Below are positions 19,111 through 28,945 of a stretch of 64,000 nt of DNA, in pieces. This stretch comes from Gottfriedia luciferensis. GTDB lineage: Bacteria > Bacillota > Bacilli > Bacillales > Bacillaceae_G. A program made the translations under genes and the position numbers. The DNA lies in assembly GCF_001712755.1 (NCBI RefSeq), contig NZ_MDKC01000002.1, forward strand, positions 310,001-374,000, written 5' to 3'. Below the pieces are notes generated by a model. It searched no databases and had not been told where the DNA came from. It saw only the letters and a list, made by a program, of their open reading frames with translations. How positions within the stretch are numbered: position 1 is the stretch's first letter; every line of letters begins with the position of its first letter.

Positions 19111-20976
19111 ATGGACCTCGAAAATATTGTTTTACGAAATATTGAAGAGCGGATCAAACGTCTAAGAGCGAAACAAGATGAAGATGGTTCTTGGGAATAT
19201 TGTTTTGAAGGTTCATTAATGACGGATAGTTTTATGATTTTATTAATGAATGATCTTGAATACAAAAATCAAAAGGTAATTAATGGGATTATTGATCGAA
19301 TCATTAATCTTCAGCATCCGAATGGAGCTTGGAAATTATACGAAGATGAAAAAGATGGAAATATAAATGCAACAGTACAAGCTTACATAGCTTTATTAAT
19401 CTCAAAAAAGTATTCAAAAGAACATTCGAGTATGAAAAAAGCTGAAAAATTTATTCGTGAGAACGGTGGTATTAAAAAAACACATTTTATGTTAAAAATG
19501 ATTCTGGCTACTCATGGTTTGATTGAATATCCAAAATTATTTTATTTTCCAATGAGTTATTTTTTGCTCCCAGATAAAATGCCGTTAAGTTTATTTGATT
19601 TAAGTAATTATGCTAGAGTTCATTTAGTTCCAATGATTCTTTGTATAAATAAGCGATTTAAATTGAAATTGGATGACGATCTAAATATCGATCATCTTCT
19701 GGAAACTAGCGAGGTAGATTGGTTTTACGAAGAACGAGGGAGTTTTTATCAATTTTTACTTGAAGAAGGTAAGAATCTAGCTTCATATCCTCTCTATTTT
19801 CACCAAAAAGGATATGAAAAGGCTGAAAGATTTATTCTGGATCGTATCGAAACAAATGGAACTTTTTATAGCTATGCTAGTTCTACATTTTATATGATTT
19901 ATGCTTTAATGGCTTTAGGCTATGAATCTGCTTCATCTGTCATTCAAAATGCACTACAAGGACTTCTTTCGTATGCAACCGATACAGAAGCCGGACTTCA
20001 TATTCAAAATTCGCCATCAAAGGTTTGGGATACTGCATTATTGTCATATGCAATTCAAGAAGCTGGTTACCAAATAAATGATCCGATTGTTGCGAAATCA
20101 ATTAGTTATTTAAGTAAAAAACAACAGAATTTGAATGGTGACTGGAAGGTTCATGCTAAAAATTTAAGTCCTGGTGGTTGGGGCTTTTCTGATGTTAATT
20201 CGTTTATTCCAGATAATGATGATACTGGAGCAGCTTTACGTGCAATTACAAGAAGTGCTTTGGATCAGTCCACATTACATGAAAGTTGGTTAAGGGGTGT
20301 TCATTTTTTACTTGGACTTCAAAATGACGATGGTGGTTGGGGAGCTTTCGAAAAAAATGTAACAAATAAATGGTTAACATTATTACCAATTGAAAATGCA
20401 AAAGATGCAATTATCGATCCTTCAACTGCAGATTTAACTGGACGTATTTTAGAATTTATTGGAAATTATACGACGGTTTCAAACGATGATCCGATTGTGA
20501 AAAAGACGGTTAATTGGCTTTTAAAAAACCAAAAATCAAATGGTAGTTGGTATGGTAGATGGGGTATTTGTTATATTTATGGAACTTGGGCAGCGATTAC
20601 TGGCTTAAGAGCCGTTGGAATTCCTAAAAATCATGAGGCGATTAAAAAAGCTGAAAAATGGTTAGTTAGTATTCAAAATGAAGACGGAGGTTGGGGAGAA
20701 TCGGGTCTTTCAGCTGTTAAAAATAAATATATTTCTTTAAAATATAGTACACCTAGCCAAACAGCATGGGCAGTTGATACTTTACTTTCAATTCGTAATA
20801 AGGAAGATGAAGTAATTAGAAAAGGGATTAAATTTTTAACTACTCAAAGTGAATTGACTAATAAAGCATTAACTTATCCAACTGGATTAGGTTTACCTGG
20901 TCAGTTTTATATTCACTATCATAGCTATAATGAAATTTATCCGCTATTAGCACTAGCACACTTTAAAAATAGTTAA
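19111..20976 (+). CDS. sqhC: squalene-hopene / tetraprenyl-beta-curcumene cyclase (sporulenol synthase type)
   Basis: The 621-residue protein has the triterpene-cyclase acid motif DxDD as DNDD at residues 368-371 (Asp374-377 in the Alicyclobacillus enzyme). It also has repeated QW motifs such as QNDDGGWGAF, QKSNGSWYGRWG and QNEDGGWGE. Related enzymes are monotopic membrane proteins. In B. subtilis, SqhC cyclises tetraprenyl-beta-curcumene to sporulenol, a spore-membrane lipid. A true squalene substrate cannot be excluded. GAGGTGG precedes the ATG. It follows a small membrane-protein gene by 14 bases. Confidence 0.9.
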   Translation: MDLENIVLRNIEERIKRLRAKQDEDGSWEYCFEGSLMTDSFMILLMNDLEYKNQKVINGIIDRIINLQHPNGAWKLYEDEKDGNINATVQAYIALLISKKYSKEHSSMKKAEKFIRENGGIKKTHFMLKMILATHGLIEYPKLFYFPMSYFLLPDKMPLSLFDLSNYARVHLVPMILCINKRFKLKLDDDLNIDHLLETSEVDWFYEERGSFYQFLLEEGKNLASYPLYFHQKGYEKAERFILDRIETNGTFYSYASSTFYMIYALMALGYESASSVIQNALQGLLSYATDTEAGLHIQNSPSKVWDTALLSYAIQEAGYQINDPIVAKSISYLSKKQQNLNGDWKVHAKNLSPGGWGFSDVNSFIPDNDDTGAALRAITRSALDQSTLHESWLRGVHFLLGLQNDDGGWGAFEKNVTNKWLTLLPIENAKDAIIDPSTADLTGRILEFIGNYTTVSNDDPIVKKTVNWLLKNQKSNGSWYGRWGICYIYGTWAAITGLRAVGIPKNHEAIKKAEKWLVSIQNEDGGWGESGLSAVKNKYISLKYSTPSQTAWAVDTLLSIRNKEDEVIRKGIKFLTTQSELTNKALTYPTGLGLPGQFYIHYHSYNEIYPLLALAHFKNS

Positions 20977-21076
20977 ATAATACTATTATGTAAACAAAAT
21001 ATATTTATTTTTGGAAATCTTTCCATAAATGTCTTTTCTTAATCATATAAATATAGTAAACTGTTTTTATATTAAA

Positions 21077-21194
21077 TATAACTAAATAATCCTTATCGAG
21101 AGTGGTGGAGGGACTGGCCCTTTGAAACCCGGCAACTTTAGCGAAAGCTAAAAAGTGCTAAATCCAGCATGTTTAAAACATGAGAGATAAGGCG
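21077..21194 (+). ncRNA. SAM-I (S-box) riboswitch
   Basis: The P1 arms CCTTATC (21091-21097) and GATAAGG (21186-21192) enclose the hallmark S-box core: GAG near the 5' strand, GGAGGGACTGGCCC, then GAAACCCGGCAAC, a P3 hairpin and a final P4 hairpin. A possible -10, TATAAC, is at 21077-21082. When SAM is plentiful the switch should allow the terminator that follows to form and shut off yitJ-metH. Confidence 0.95.
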
Positions 21195-21207
21195 TAATCT
21201 GTACTTA

Positions 21208-21248
21208 AACGTCATTCTCTCATTTTTTTTGAGGGAATGGCGTTTTTT
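21208..21248 (+). terminator. riboswitch expression-platform terminator
   Basis: AACGTCATTCTCTC (21208-21221) pairs with GAGGGAATGGCGTT (21231-21244), with GU pairs, and six T follow. It is 27 bases before yitJ and is the regulated element of the S-box leader. Confidence 0.9.
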
Positions 21249-21274
21249 ATTTTATCTAAATGGGAAGTGATTGA

Positions 21275-23101
21275 ATGGGTTTATTAGAAAAGTTAAAAGA
21301 TGGAATTGTTTTAGGTGACGGTGCAATGGGAACGCTTTTGTATTCTGGCGGACTTCACAGCTGTTTTGAAGAACTTAATATTACAGAGCGTGATCGAATC
21401 ATTCATATACATGAACAATATATAGATGCTGGCGCAGAAGTGATTCAAACTAATTCGTACGGTGCTAATGCTGGAAAACTGAGACAATATGGATTAGAAA
21501 AGCTGGTTAAGCAAATTAATCAAATGGCTGTTAGAAATGCTAGAGCGGCTTCAAAAAGAAGAGCATTAGTAATTGGCGGTATAGGTGGAATGAAATATGT
21601 AGGTTCTACTTTTACGACAGCTTTAGAACGTGAAATGATGTTGCTTGAGCAAGCTTCAGCTTTACTAGAAGAAGGCGTAGATGGGATCATGCTTGAAACA
21701 TTTTATGATGAAAATGAATTATATGATGCTGTAAATCTATTAAGAGGAAGAACGGATTTACCGATCATTGCACAAGTAACACTACAAGAAATTGGTGTCA
21801 TGCAAAGTGGTCAATATATCGAAAAAATTCTTCCTAATTTAATCGATTTGGGTGCAGATGTTGTTGGAATCAATTGTCATCTAGGACCACTTCATATGTT
21901 GGAGTCATTAAATACTGTCTCATTACCAACGAATGGTTACTTATCGGCATTTCCTAATTCGGGATTACCACTATACAATGAGGGAAAATACGTATACAAA
22001 TCGAATCCAGAATATTTTGAAGATATGGCAAAACCATTTATTGAACAAGGTGTAAGACTTATCGGTGGATGCTGTGGTACAACACCAGCACATATCGCTG
22101 CTTTACGAAGTAAGATTGATACTTTACAGCCTGTTACAAAAAAAGATGTAAAAAACAGAACAATAAAAATTACAATCCCTAAGCAAGAAGAACAAAAGAA
22201 TGAAACATTAGCAGAAAAGGCAAAAAAGAGAACGACGATTATAGCAGAGCTAGATCCACCAAAAACATTACAAACAAGAAAGTTTTTTGAAGGAGCGAAA
22301 GCATTACATAGCGCAGGGGCTGATGCAATTACGCTAGCAGATAATCCATTAGCTTCACCTAGAATTTCGAATGTGGCGATGGCATCACTTCTTCAAAGAT
22401 TGGATGTACCAGTTTTGACGCATTTAACTTGTAGAGATCGTAATATGATTGGACTTCAATCTCATTTAATGGGACTTTCAACTTTAGGTTTAAATGAAGT
22501 TCTTGCAATAACAGGTGATCCAGCAAGAGTAGGCGATTTTCCAGGTGCAACTTCAGTATATGATGTAGCATCACTTGAACTTATTCGAATGATTAAGGAA
22601 ATGAACGATGGAAGGTTATATTCTGGTAAAAGTTTAGGAACTGGAACGAGATTTTCTGTCGCTGCTGCTTTTAACCCGAATGTTCGAAAGTTTGATGCCG
22701 CAATTAAAAGGCTTGAGAAAAAGGTTGAGGCGGGAGCGGATTACTTTTTAACTCAGCCAATTTATGATTTTGAAACGATTGATAGGTTATATGAATCAAC
22801 TCGTCATATTAAACAGCCAATTTTTATTGGGATTATGCCACTAGTTAGTAAGAAAAATGCTGATTTTATCCATTATGAAGTTCCAGGAATTACATTATCC
22901 GATGAGGTAAGAAACAGAATTTCATCAGTTGAACCTGAGAGAGCAGTTGATGAAGGTAAAAAAATTGCAAAAGAGCTTATTGATTATGTTAAGGATAAAT
23001 TCAACGGGATTTATTTTATCACTCCATTTTTGAAGTATGAAATTACAGAGGACTTAATTCAATTTACTAAAAGCAGCAATAAAGAGGAGATTCAACTATG
23101 A
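21275..23101 (+). CDS. yitJ: bifunctional homocysteine S-methyltransferase / 5,10-methylenetetrahydrofolate reductase
   Basis: The 608-residue fusion has an N-terminal homocysteine methyltransferase domain with zinc ligands Cys201 (GINCHLGP) and Cys266-Cys267 (IGGCCGTTP). A MetF-like reductase domain from about residue 320 carries AELDPPKT, NEVLAITGDPAR and FLTQPIYD. The reductase half would make 5-methyl-THF from 5,10-methylene-THF, which supplies the MetH encoded next. The gene is behind the S-box and overlaps metH by four bases (ATGA). Confidence 0.93.
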   Translation: MGLLEKLKDGIVLGDGAMGTLLYSGGLHSCFEELNITERDRIIHIHEQYIDAGAEVIQTNSYGANAGKLRQYGLEKLVKQINQMAVRNARAASKRRALVIGGIGGMKYVGSTFTTALEREMMLLEQASALLEEGVDGIMLETFYDENELYDAVNLLRGRTDLPIIAQVTLQEIGVMQSGQYIEKILPNLIDLGADVVGINCHLGPLHMLESLNTVSLPTNGYLSAFPNSGLPLYNEGKYVYKSNPEYFEDMAKPFIEQGVRLIGGCCGTTPAHIAALRSKIDTLQPVTKKDVKNRTIKITIPKQEEQKNETLAEKAKKRTTIIAELDPPKTLQTRKFFEGAKALHSAGADAITLADNPLASPRISNVAMASLLQRLDVPVLTHLTCRDRNMIGLQSHLMGLSTLGLNEVLAITGDPARVGDFPGATSVYDVASLELIRMIKEMNDGRLYSGKSLGTGTRFSVAAAFNPNVRKFDAAIKRLEKKVEAGADYFLTQPIYDFETIDRLYESTRHIKQPIFIGIMPLVSKKNADFIHYEVPGITLSDEVRNRISSVEPERAVDEGKKIAKELIDYVKDKFNGIYFITPFLKYEITEDLIQFTKSSNKEEIQL

Positions 23102-26100
23102 AAACATTAGACGTAGCATTAAAAGAAAAAATATTACTTCTTGATGGAGCAATGGGAACGATGATCCAGCAAAGAGATTTAACAGCAGAAGACTTTGGTG
23201 GGGAAGAATACGAAGGCTGTAATGAATATTTAGTTGTGACTAGACCCGATGTGATACAAGAAATCCATGAAGAGTATATAAACGCAGGTTCTGACATTAT
23301 CGAAACGAACACATTCGGAGCAACAAATATTGTTTTATCGGATTATAATTTACAGCATTTAGATATTGAACTAAATGAAATTGCAGCAAGGATTGCAAAG
23401 CAAGCTGTTGTGGCATCCGGTAAAGATGTATATGTTGCAGGTGCGATGGGGCCAACGACAAAAGCAATTAGTGTAACAGGTGGTGTGACTTTTGATGAAT
23501 TAATTACTGCTTATAATCGACAAGCAACTGGATTAATAAATGGTGGTGTAGATGTTTTATTAGTTGAAACTTGTCAAGATATGAGAAATGTTAAAGCTGC
23601 TTGTATTGGGATTAGTAATGCATTTAACGAATTAAATAAAAAATTACCAGTTATGATTTCCGGGACGATTGAACCAATGGGGACAACATTAGCAGGTCAA
23701 ACAATTGATGCTTTTTATTTAGCCATTGAACATATTTCTCCTATTTCAATTGGATTAAACTGTGCAACAGGACCAGAGTTTATGAGAGATCATGTTCGTT
23801 CATTGTCAGAACTATCTGAAACTTTTGTTTCATGTTATCCAAATGCTGGTTTACCAGATGAAGATGGACATTATCATGAGTCACCAGAATCTTTAGCACA
23901 CAAAGTACGCGATTTTGCTGAACAAGGTTGGATTAATATTATCGGTGGTTGTTGTGGAACAACTCCTGAACATATTAGGGCAATGAAAGATGCGGTAAAT
24001 GGAATAACTCCTCGTCAACCTAAAAAAAGAGAGGATCATGCTGTTAGTGGTTTAGAATCACTTCGATATGACGATAGTATGAGACCACTTTTCGTCGGCG
24101 AAAGAACAAACGTTATTGGATCACGTAAATTTAAAAATTTAATTGCAGACGGAAAATTTGAAGAAGCTTCAGAGATTGCTAGAGCTCAGGTGAAAAAAGG
24201 TGCCCATGTCATCGACGTCTGTATGGCAGATCCAGATCGTGATGAAGTTGAAGATATGGAAAATTTCATTAAGCAATTAGTTAATAAAGTAAAAGTACCC
24301 ATCATGATTGATTCAACTGATGAAAACGTAATTGAATTAGCACTAACTTATATTCAAGGTAAAGCGATTATTAATTCGATTAATCTTGAAGATGGGGAAG
24401 AGCGATTTGAGAAGATTTTACCTTTCATTCATAAATATGGTGCTGCAGTTGTAGTTGGTACGATTGATGAAGATGGAATGGCTGTATCAGCAGAAAGAAA
24501 ATTGGAAATTGCAAAAAGAAGTTATCAACTATTAACTGAAAAATATAAAATTCGTGCGACAGATATCATATTTGATCCACTTGTTTTCCCTGTTGGAACA
24601 GGTGATACGCAATATATCGGTTCTGCAAAAGCGACAGTTGATGGAATTAAATTAATTAAAGATGAATTTCCAGAGTGTTTAACGATTTTAGGTTTAAGTA
24701 ATATTTCATTCGGATTACCAAATGCTGGTCGAGAAGTGTTAAATGCCGTTTTCTTATATCATTCTACAAAGGCTGGTCTTGATTATGCGATTGTAAATAC
24801 TGAGAAACTAGAACGATTCGCTTCAATTCCTGCAGAAGAACGTGAGCTTGCTGAGAATTTATTATTCCATACGTCTCAAGAAACATTAGATAAATTTGTT
24901 GAGCATTTTAGAAATTCAGTGAAGAAAGAAGAAAAACCGAAAGAACAGCTTCCAATTGAAGAAAGATTAGCTGCATGTGTAATTGAAGGTTCAAAACAAG
25001 GATTAATAGAAGATCTTCAAGCTTGTCTCGACCGTGGTGACACACCGTTAAATATTATTAATGGTCCACTAATGACTGGGATGGATGAAGTTGGAAGACT
25101 TTTCAATAATAATGAGCTAATCGTAGCTGAAGTATTACAAAGTGCAGAAGTAATGAAAGCATCTGTAAACTTCTTAGAGCAATTTATGGAGAAAACGGAA
25201 AGCTCTAGAAAAGGGAAGGTTATTTTAGCTACAGTTAAAGGTGATGTTCATGATATCGGAAAGAACCTAGTTGATATTATCTTGACGAATAACGGATTTG
25301 ATGTTGTCAATTTAGGTATTAATATTCGTCCAGATGATTTAATTACAAAGATTCGTGAAAACAAACCAGACATTATTGGATTATCAGGCTTATTAGTAAA
25401 GTCAGCTCAACAAATGGTTATTACTGCTGGGGACTTAAAAAGTGCAGGGATTGACACACCAATATTAGTAGGTGGGGCTGCATTAACTAGAAAATTTACT
25501 GAAAACCGTATTCAGCCAATTTACGATGGATTAGTTGTTTACTCAAATGACGCGATGACTGGTTTAGACTTAGCAAATAAAATTGTTAATCCTAATGAAT
25601 TAAAAGCATTAGAAGAAAAGAAAAAGGCAATTAAAAAAATAGACAATGTTATTGAATTACCTGTTCCTGAAATTAATACAACAAGATCAGCAATACAGAA
25701 GTCAGATTGCTTAGTTCCTTCATCATTAAGTAAAACAGTCATAAAAAATATTCCGGTAGCTCAAGTGGCACCATTTATTAATTATCAAATGCTTATAGGT
25801 CATCACTTAGGTGTTAAAGGTAAATGGGAAAATCAAGAGCGTGGCCAAGAGTTATATGAGTTAGTGCAAGAATTCTTAAAAGATGGAAATGAATATTTTG
25901 ACTGCCAAGTAATCTATCAATTTTTCCCTGCTCAAAGTGATGGCAATGATGTCATTATCTATGACTCTGAAACGAAAAAACCGATTGAACGTTTTCAATT
26001 TCCGAGACAAAGAAAAGAACCAAATCTTTGTATCAGCGACTTTTTAAATCCTGTTGGTGAAGAGATGGATTATGTTGGATTCTTCTCTGTTACATCGGGT

Positions 26101-26475
26101 CCACGAGTAAGAAATATCGCCGAAAGATTGAAACAAGAAGGGGAGTATTTAAAGAGTCACGTTTTATTCTCATTAGCTTTAGAATTAGCAGAAGGATTAG
26201 CCGAAAAAACTCATATGCTGATGAGAGAAAAATGGGGATTCCCAGACCGTCCAGATTTCACAATGTCTGAGCGTTTTAAAGCAAGATATCAAGGAATTAG
26301 GGTTTCATTTGGTTACCCTGCTTGTCCAAACCTAGAGGATCAAGAAAAGCTATTTAAGTTAATTAACCCAAATGAAATTGGGATTAATTTGACAGAAGGA
26401 TTTATGATGCTACCAGAAGCATCTGTAACTGCAATGGTATTCTCGCATAAAGATGGAAGATATTTTTCAGTTTAA
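23098..26475 (+). CDS. metH: cobalamin-dependent methionine synthase
   Basis: The 1125-residue enzyme moves a methyl group from methyl-THF through cobalamin to homocysteine. Domain order: homocysteine domain with GGCCGTTPEHI (about residue 280), pterin domain (GERTNVIGSRKF onward), helical cap, B12 domain with DVHDIG whose His718 would be the cobalt ligand, then the AdoMet reactivation domain ending VFSHKDGRYF. It is slightly shorter than the E. coli enzyme (1227). It overlaps yitJ by four bases, so translation is probably coupled. Requires B12; no B12 genes are in the window. Confidence 0.95.
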   Translation: MKTLDVALKEKILLLDGAMGTMIQQRDLTAEDFGGEEYEGCNEYLVVTRPDVIQEIHEEYINAGSDIIETNTFGATNIVLSDYNLQHLDIELNEIAARIAKQAVVASGKDVYVAGAMGPTTKAISVTGGVTFDELITAYNRQATGLINGGVDVLLVETCQDMRNVKAACIGISNAFNELNKKLPVMISGTIEPMGTTLAGQTIDAFYLAIEHISPISIGLNCATGPEFMRDHVRSLSELSETFVSCYPNAGLPDEDGHYHESPESLAHKVRDFAEQGWINIIGGCCGTTPEHIRAMKDAVNGITPRQPKKREDHAVSGLESLRYDDSMRPLFVGERTNVIGSRKFKNLIADGKFEEASEIARAQVKKGAHVIDVCMADPDRDEVEDMENFIKQLVNKVKVPIMIDSTDENVIELALTYIQGKAIINSINLEDGEERFEKILPFIHKYGAAVVVGTIDEDGMAVSAERKLEIAKRSYQLLTEKYKIRATDIIFDPLVFPVGTGDTQYIGSAKATVDGIKLIKDEFPECLTILGLSNISFGLPNAGREVLNAVFLYHSTKAGLDYAIVNTEKLERFASIPAEERELAENLLFHTSQETLDKFVEHFRNSVKKEEKPKEQLPIEERLAACVIEGSKQGLIEDLQACLDRGDTPLNIINGPLMTGMDEVGRLFNNNELIVAEVLQSAEVMKASVNFLEQFMEKTESSRKGKVILATVKGDVHDIGKNLVDIILTNNGFDVVNLGINIRPDDLITKIRENKPDIIGLSGLLVKSAQQMVITAGDLKSAGIDTPILVGGAALTRKFTENRIQPIYDGLVVYSNDAMTGLDLANKIVNPNELKALEEKKKAIKKIDNVIELPVPEINTTRSAIQKSDCLVPSSLSKTVIKNIPVAQVAPFINYQMLIGHHLGVKGKWENQERGQELYELVQEFLKDGNEYFDCQVIYQFFPAQSDGNDVIIYDSETKKPIERFQFPRQRKEPNLCISDFLNPVGEEMDYVGFFSVTSGPRVRNIAERLKQEGEYLKSHVLFSLALELAEGLAEKTHMLMREKWGFPDRPDFTMSERFKARYQGIRVSFGYPACPNLEDQEKLFKLINPNEIGINLTEGFMMLPEASVTAMVFSHKDGRYFSV

Positions 26476-26537
26476 TATCTGAGAATAATTATTCAATTGA
26501 TTCAATAAAACCAAAATTTAGTTTAGATATTTCAAAT

Positions 26538-26579
26538 AGGTAGTAGAAATAGTTCATGCATCAATCTACTACCTTTTTC
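26538..26579 (+). terminator. terminator of the yitJ-metH transcript
   Basis: AGGTAGTAG (26538-26546) pairs perfectly with CTACTACCT (26566-26574), followed by five T. It lies between metH and metA, 25 bases before the metA ribosome site, so metA is either reached by readthrough or uses an unseen promoter. Confidence 0.8.
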
Positions 26580-26604
26580 TTAAGAAAAAAGAGGAGTGGA
26601 AAAA

Positions 26605-27510
26605 ATGCCTATAATTATCAACAAAGATCTACCTGCAACGGAAATACTAACGAAAGAAAATGTATTCTATATGACGAAAGAGCGAGCGGAATCACAAGAT
26701 ATAAGACCGCTTCAAATAGGCATTTTAAACTTAATGCCAACTAAAATTGAAACTGAGACGCAATTATTACGTTTAATTGCAAATTCACCTTTACAAGTAG
26801 ATATCGATTTAATAGGTACTGAATCATACAAGCCCAAAAACGTTTCAGAAGAGCATGTTTCAAGCTTTTATAAAACAATTACACAAATTCAAAATACAAA
26901 ATATGATGGCTTTATTATTACCGGTGCTCCAGTAGAGACATTGGACTTTGAAGAAGTTGAATATTGGTCGGAACTTAAAGAAATCATGGATTTCACAAAA
27001 GAAAATGTAACTTCTACATTGCATATATGTTGGGGTGCACAAGCAGGTCTCTATCATCACTTTGGAGTACCTAAATACACATTAGATAAAAAAATGTTTG
27101 GTGTTTTCGCACACTCGGTAGAGGATCGCTTTGTGAAACTAGTACGTGGCTTTGATGACGAGTATTATGTACCACATTCAAGACACACGGAGGTTAAGAA
27201 GGAAGACATCGATCAAATAGGGGAATTGAAGATTTTAAGTCTATCAGATGATGCTGGTGTCCATCTTGTCACTAGTGAGGATGGAAAGCAAATTTTTGCA
27301 ACTGGACATCATGAATATTGTATTAATACTTTAAAATTAGAATATGAAAGAGATGTACAAAGAGGAGCGGGAATTGCTATTCCAAAAAACTATTTCCGAA
27401 ATGATAATCCCAAAAAACAACCGATTGTACGTTGGAGAAGTCATGCTAATCTCCTTTTCTCAAATTGGTTAAATTATTACGTTTATCAAGAAACCCCTTA
27501 CAATTTATAG
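26605..27510 (+). CDS. metA: homoserine O-acetyltransferase (MetA family)
   Basis: The 301-residue MetA protein activates homoserine for methionine synthesis. Counting from ATG 26605, the catalytic triad falls on the family numbers: Cys142, His235 and Glu237. Residue 111 is Glu (GAPVE), which in B. cereus MetA selects acetyl-CoA, whereas Gly at this site goes with succinyl-CoA. The product is therefore most likely O-acetylhomoserine. ATG 26605 follows GAGGAG; the GTG at 26596 overlaps that site. No S-box precedes it directly. Confidence 0.92.
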   Translation: MPIIINKDLPATEILTKENVFYMTKERAESQDIRPLQIGILNLMPTKIETETQLLRLIANSPLQVDIDLIGTESYKPKNVSEEHVSSFYKTITQIQNTKYDGFIITGAPVETLDFEEVEYWSELKEIMDFTKENVTSTLHICWGAQAGLYHHFGVPKYTLDKKMFGVFAHSVEDRFVKLVRGFDDEYYVPHSRHTEVKKEDIDQIGELKILSLSDDAGVHLVTSEDGKQIFATGHHEYCINTLKLEYERDVQRGAGIAIPKNYFRNDNPKKQPIVRWRSHANLLFSNWLNYYVYQETPYNL

Positions 27511-27577
27511 TTTTATATTTTCAATTTCATAATTTTGTCAATTACTAAAAAAAAAATTGGAAAATTTAAAAAAGTGT

Positions 27578-27606
27578 TTGCTATTTTCATAAAACATTCC
27601 CATAAT
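27578..27606 (+). promoter_or_regulatory. sigma-A promoter of hom-thrC-thrB
   Basis: TTGCTA (27578-27583) and CATAAT (27601-27606) have a 17-base spacer. The start point would be about 28 bases before the hom ATG. No T-box or other riboswitch is seen in the short leader. Confidence 0.6.
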
Positions 27607-27640
27607 GGTAATATTATCAAATTTTAACGGAGGAGATCAT

Positions 27641-28945
27641 ATGAAGGACTGTATATCTATCGGCCTATTAGGACTTGGAACTGTTGGAAGTGGTGTTGTA
27701 AAAATTGTTGAAGATCATCAGGACAGATTAGCCCATCAAATCGGTTGTTCTGTTCAAGTAAAAAAGATTCTTGTTAAGGACCTTGAAAAGGAACGCTCAA
27801 TTTCAATTCAAAAAGATTTATTAACGACTGATGCATATGAAATTTTAGATGATGCAGAAGTAGATGTTGTAGTAGAGGTAATGGGTGGAATTGAAGATGC
27901 TAGAAAGTACATACTCCATGCCCTTCGTAATAAAAAACATGTAGTCACAGCTAATAAAGATTTAATGGCTTTATATGGTACTGAATTACTCCGTGTAGCA
28001 AATGAGAATAAATGCGATTTATTCTATGAAGCTAGTGTTGCTGGTGGTATCCCTATTATTCGTAGTCTAGTAGATGGTTTAGCTGCAGACCGTGTAACTA
28101 AATTAATGGGAATTGTAAATGGAACGACAAACTTTATACTTACAAAGATGAGCAATGAAGGAAAAGCATATGAGGATGTCTTAAAAGAAGCACAGGAACT
28201 CGGCTTTGCAGAAGCAGATCCAACATCAGATGTTGAAGGATTAGATGCTGCGAGAAAAATGACAATCTTAGCTAAATTAGGTTTTTCAATGGATGTTGAA
28301 CTAGAAGATGTGCAAGTACGTGGAATTAGTTCAGTATCTTCAGAAGACATCGATTTTGCTAAATACTTTGGTTATACAATGAAATTAATCGGTTATGCAA
28401 AGAGAAACGATAATCGAATTGAGGTTAGTGTTGGGCCAACTTTAATAGCGCATAATCATCCATTAGCATCTGTTAGCAATGAATTTAATGCAGTTTATGT
28501 ATATGGTGAAGCTGTAGGAGAAACAATGTTCTATGGACCAGGTGCGGGTAGTTTACCAACTGCAACTGCAATCGTATCAGACTTAGTTGCGGTAATGAAA
28601 AATATGCGACTTGGTGTAAACGGTACAAGTGCTGTGTTACCACAATATCCAAAAGAAATTAAAGAAGATCATGAAATCTATTTTAAATCTTTCTTCCGCT
28701 TTACAGTAAAAGATCAATTAGGTTCGTTCGCTGAAATTACTTCAATTTTTACAGAATCTGATATAAGCTTTGAAAAAATTATTCAAGTTCCATTAAAGCA
28801 TAAAGGTCTTGCTGAAATCATCTTAGTAACACACCATGCGTCATATTCAGCATACAAAAAAGTATTGGAAAATTTAGAAACATCTGATGTTGTCGATGAA
28901 GTACGAAGCTATTATCGAATTGCAGGTGAAGATCTTGATGTATAA
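27641..28945 (+). CDS. hom: homoserine dehydrogenase
   Basis: The 434-residue enzyme reduces aspartate semialdehyde to homoserine. It opens with the Rossmann motif [13 protein letters not shown] (residues 8-20), has the conserved catalytic segment [14 protein letters not shown] followed by [24 protein letters not shown], and ends in an ACT domain, usual for feedback control by threonine. ATG 27641 is chosen because of CGGAGGAG just upstream and because relatives begin at this point; the ATG at 27605 lacks a ribosome site. It overlaps thrC by eight bases. Confidence 0.95.
   Translation: MKDCISIGLLGLGTVGSGVVKIVEDHQDRLAHQIGCSVQVKKILVKDLEKERSISIQKDLLTTDAYEILDDAEVDVVVEVMGGIEDARKYILHALRNKKHVVTANKDLMALYGTELLRVANENKCDLFYEASVAGGIPIIRSLVDGLAADRVTKLMGIVNGTTNFILTKMSNEGKAYEDVLKEAQELGFAEADPTSDVEGLDAARKMTILAKLGFSMDVELEDVQVRGISSVSSEDIDFAKYFGYTMKLIGYAKRNDNRIEVSVGPTLIAHNHPLASVSNEFNAVYVYGEAVGETMFYGPGAGSLPTATAIVSDLVAVMKNMRLGVNGTSAVLPQYPKEIKEDHEIYFKSFFRFTVKDQLGSFAEITSIFTESDISFEKIIQVPLKHKGLAEIILVTHHASYSAYKKVLENLETSDVVDEVRSYYRIAGEDLDV

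Noticed and set aside
26556-26744. 62-residue frame overlapping the start of metA
   Set aside because: It starts inside the terminator and shares no ribosome site; metA in the other frame has full family conservation.
27511-27640. T-box or threonine attenuator before hom
   Set aside because: The leader between the promoter and the ATG is under 40 bases and has no T-box sequence or hairpin.
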